In this document: one piece after another, positions 12,309 to 12,814 of the stretch
Layout: each line of letters opens with the position of its first letter
How positions within the stretch are numbered: the first letter of the stretch is position 1
DNA from: Candidatus Flexifilum affinis
Lineage (GTDB): Bacteria > Chloroflexota > Anaerolineae > Aggregatilineales > Phototrophicaceae
Length of the DNA: 12,814 bases
Reading direction: 5' to 3'
Assembly: GCA_016713325.1 (NCBI GenBank)
Contig: JADJPJ010000070.1
Coordinates: 1 to 12,814 of the forward strand
Position numbers and translations under genes: made by a program
The notes under the pieces: model-generated
Seen by the model: the letters and a program-made list of their open reading frames with translations, nothing else
What the model was told of the DNA's origin: nothing
Database searches by the model: none

Positions 12309-12710
12309 ATGAGATACTGGGCAATACGACTCTACAGCGCAATTCAGAAGGTCATCGCGCTCCTCGTCGGATTAACGGCGGTTGTAGGCTTCCTTCTGTC
12401 GCTTTTCACACTGGATGCGCTTCGGCAGACGCTTGCACAGCTCGGCATACCGTTTGCTGACGGAGCCTTCGCGATGGCGCTTATCGCCCTTTGTTCTTTA
12501 GGGGCAGCACTGCTCTCCGCGCTTGGGGTCTATGCGTTTGCTCAGGTTCTTGAACTGCTGATCTCGCTCGATGAGAACCTGCGCGGCCTCCGCTGGGATC
12601 TACGACAGCGCGGCCGCATGAATGTGGAGAGCCTTGCGCCCGATCCACCGCCACCGTTTGTTGCACCGAATGATCGCTATATGTACGGCATCCGGAATCG
12701 CGAGGATTAG
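12309..12710 (+). CDS. Small two-helix membrane protein (DUF4282-like)
   Basis: This is a 133-residue hypothetical protein. Two hydrophobic helices (about 14-34 and 54-76) are joined by a short loop (LDALRQTLAQLGIPFADG). An amphipathic helix, AQVLELLISLDENLRGLRWD (78-97), follows, then a Pro-rich tail with PDPPPPF (111-117) ending NRED. The end of the second helix plus (L)E-L-x-I-x-x-D/E-N-L-R resembles the DUF4282 pattern of small membrane proteins; that assignment is tentative and no function is known. GAGGGA at 12298-12303 lies 5 bases before the ATG. Third-position GC is lower than in DUF3179. It sits 36 bases behind DUF3179 and its stop overlaps a small 5-bp hairpin (12702-12715). Confidence 0.7.
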   Translation: MRYWAIRLYSAIQKVIALLVGLTAVVGFLLSLFTLDALRQTLAQLGIPFADGAFAMALIALCSLGAALLSALGVYAFAQVLELLISLDENLRGLRWDLRQRGRMNVESLAPDPPPPFVAPNDRYMYGIRNRED

Positions 12711-12728
12711 TCCTCATCCAGGATTCGA

Positions 12729-12814
12729 ATGAGCATCCGCTGCAACACGCTCTCTGAACGCATCTACCTCCAAGGCAGACTGCTCAACCACGCCGCCATG
12801 CGCGAAGGCCGCTC
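12729..12814 (+). CDS. Start of an unidentified gene, cut by the window edge
   Basis: ATG 12729 is preceded by AGGA (12720-12723) at 5 bases and opens a frame that stays open to the window edge: MSIRCNTLSERIYLQGRLLN and onward. Third-position GC is high (about 22 of 27 codons counted), as in the neighbouring genes. It lies 18 bases after the stop of the small membrane protein, so the three genes from 11283 on may form one transcript. Only 28 residues are visible and I cannot assign a family. The opposite strand is also open here (stop complementary to 12714-12716), but with weaker codon choice. Confidence 0.4.
   Translation, partial: MSIRCNTLSERIYLQGRLLNHAAMREGR

Noticed and set aside
12714..12812. 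Minus-strand partial gene at the right edge (AAFAHGGVVEQSAL...)
   Set aside because: Open for 32 codons, but third-position GC is poorer than on the plus strand, which also has a Shine-Dalgarno and start.

Overview
The window is GC-rich (about 60-65 % in most genes) and has no rRNA, tRNA, CRISPR array or transposase that I can see. The gene content points to a Chloroflexota (Anaerolineae-like) bacterium. That is inference from three things: a giant TIR-nSTAND1-WD40 protein, a DUF3179 protein, and short dispersed palindromic elements with GGGGCG/CGCCCC arms.

Layout. 1-282: AT-richer intergenic DNA with a 12-bp hairpin. 283-2035: two genes ruined by small insertions and deletions. The first is a LexA-type helix-turn-helix gene (from 283); the second is a tandem-hotdog thioesterase (1061-2035) whose two HVNNA motifs survive although the reading frame changes at least eight times. 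2036-2568: non-coding, with a nested inverted-repeat element and two palindromic repeats. 2569-4035: intact membrane glycosyltransferase of family GT2 (cellulose/mannan-synthase type), followed by a small secreted SH3b protein (4119-4565). 4721-9580 (minus): a gene for a protein of about 1,620 residues with the order TIR, nSTAND1 NTPase, transmembrane helix, helical linker, WD40 propeller. It is broken by two single-base frame changes, one of them at a ten-base G tract. 9581-9842: divergent intergenic region holding a 31-codon leader-like ORF with the best Shine-Dalgarno of the window. 9843-11054: secreted TolB-like propeller with a PKD-like end. 11283-12272: DUF3179 protein. 12309-12710: small two-helix membrane protein. 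12729-end: probable start of another gene.

How the genes may work together. The central object is the TIR-STAND gene. By family it resembles a single-gene NLR-like immune receptor: the propeller senses, the STAND NTPase oligomerises, and the TIR domain is the likely NAD-consuming effector. Its membrane helix and the charge around it put the TIR and NTPase inside the cell and the propeller outside, which is unusual for an intracellular phage sensor. GT2 plus SH3b suggests extracellular polysaccharide or cell-envelope work. The TolB/PKD protein is also exported, so most intact genes here face the cell surface. No operon linking them all is visible; functional links are inference.

Caveat: two frame changes in the receptor and many in the left block could be real decay, programmed or slippage variation, or read/assembly errors. 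The sequence alone cannot decide.
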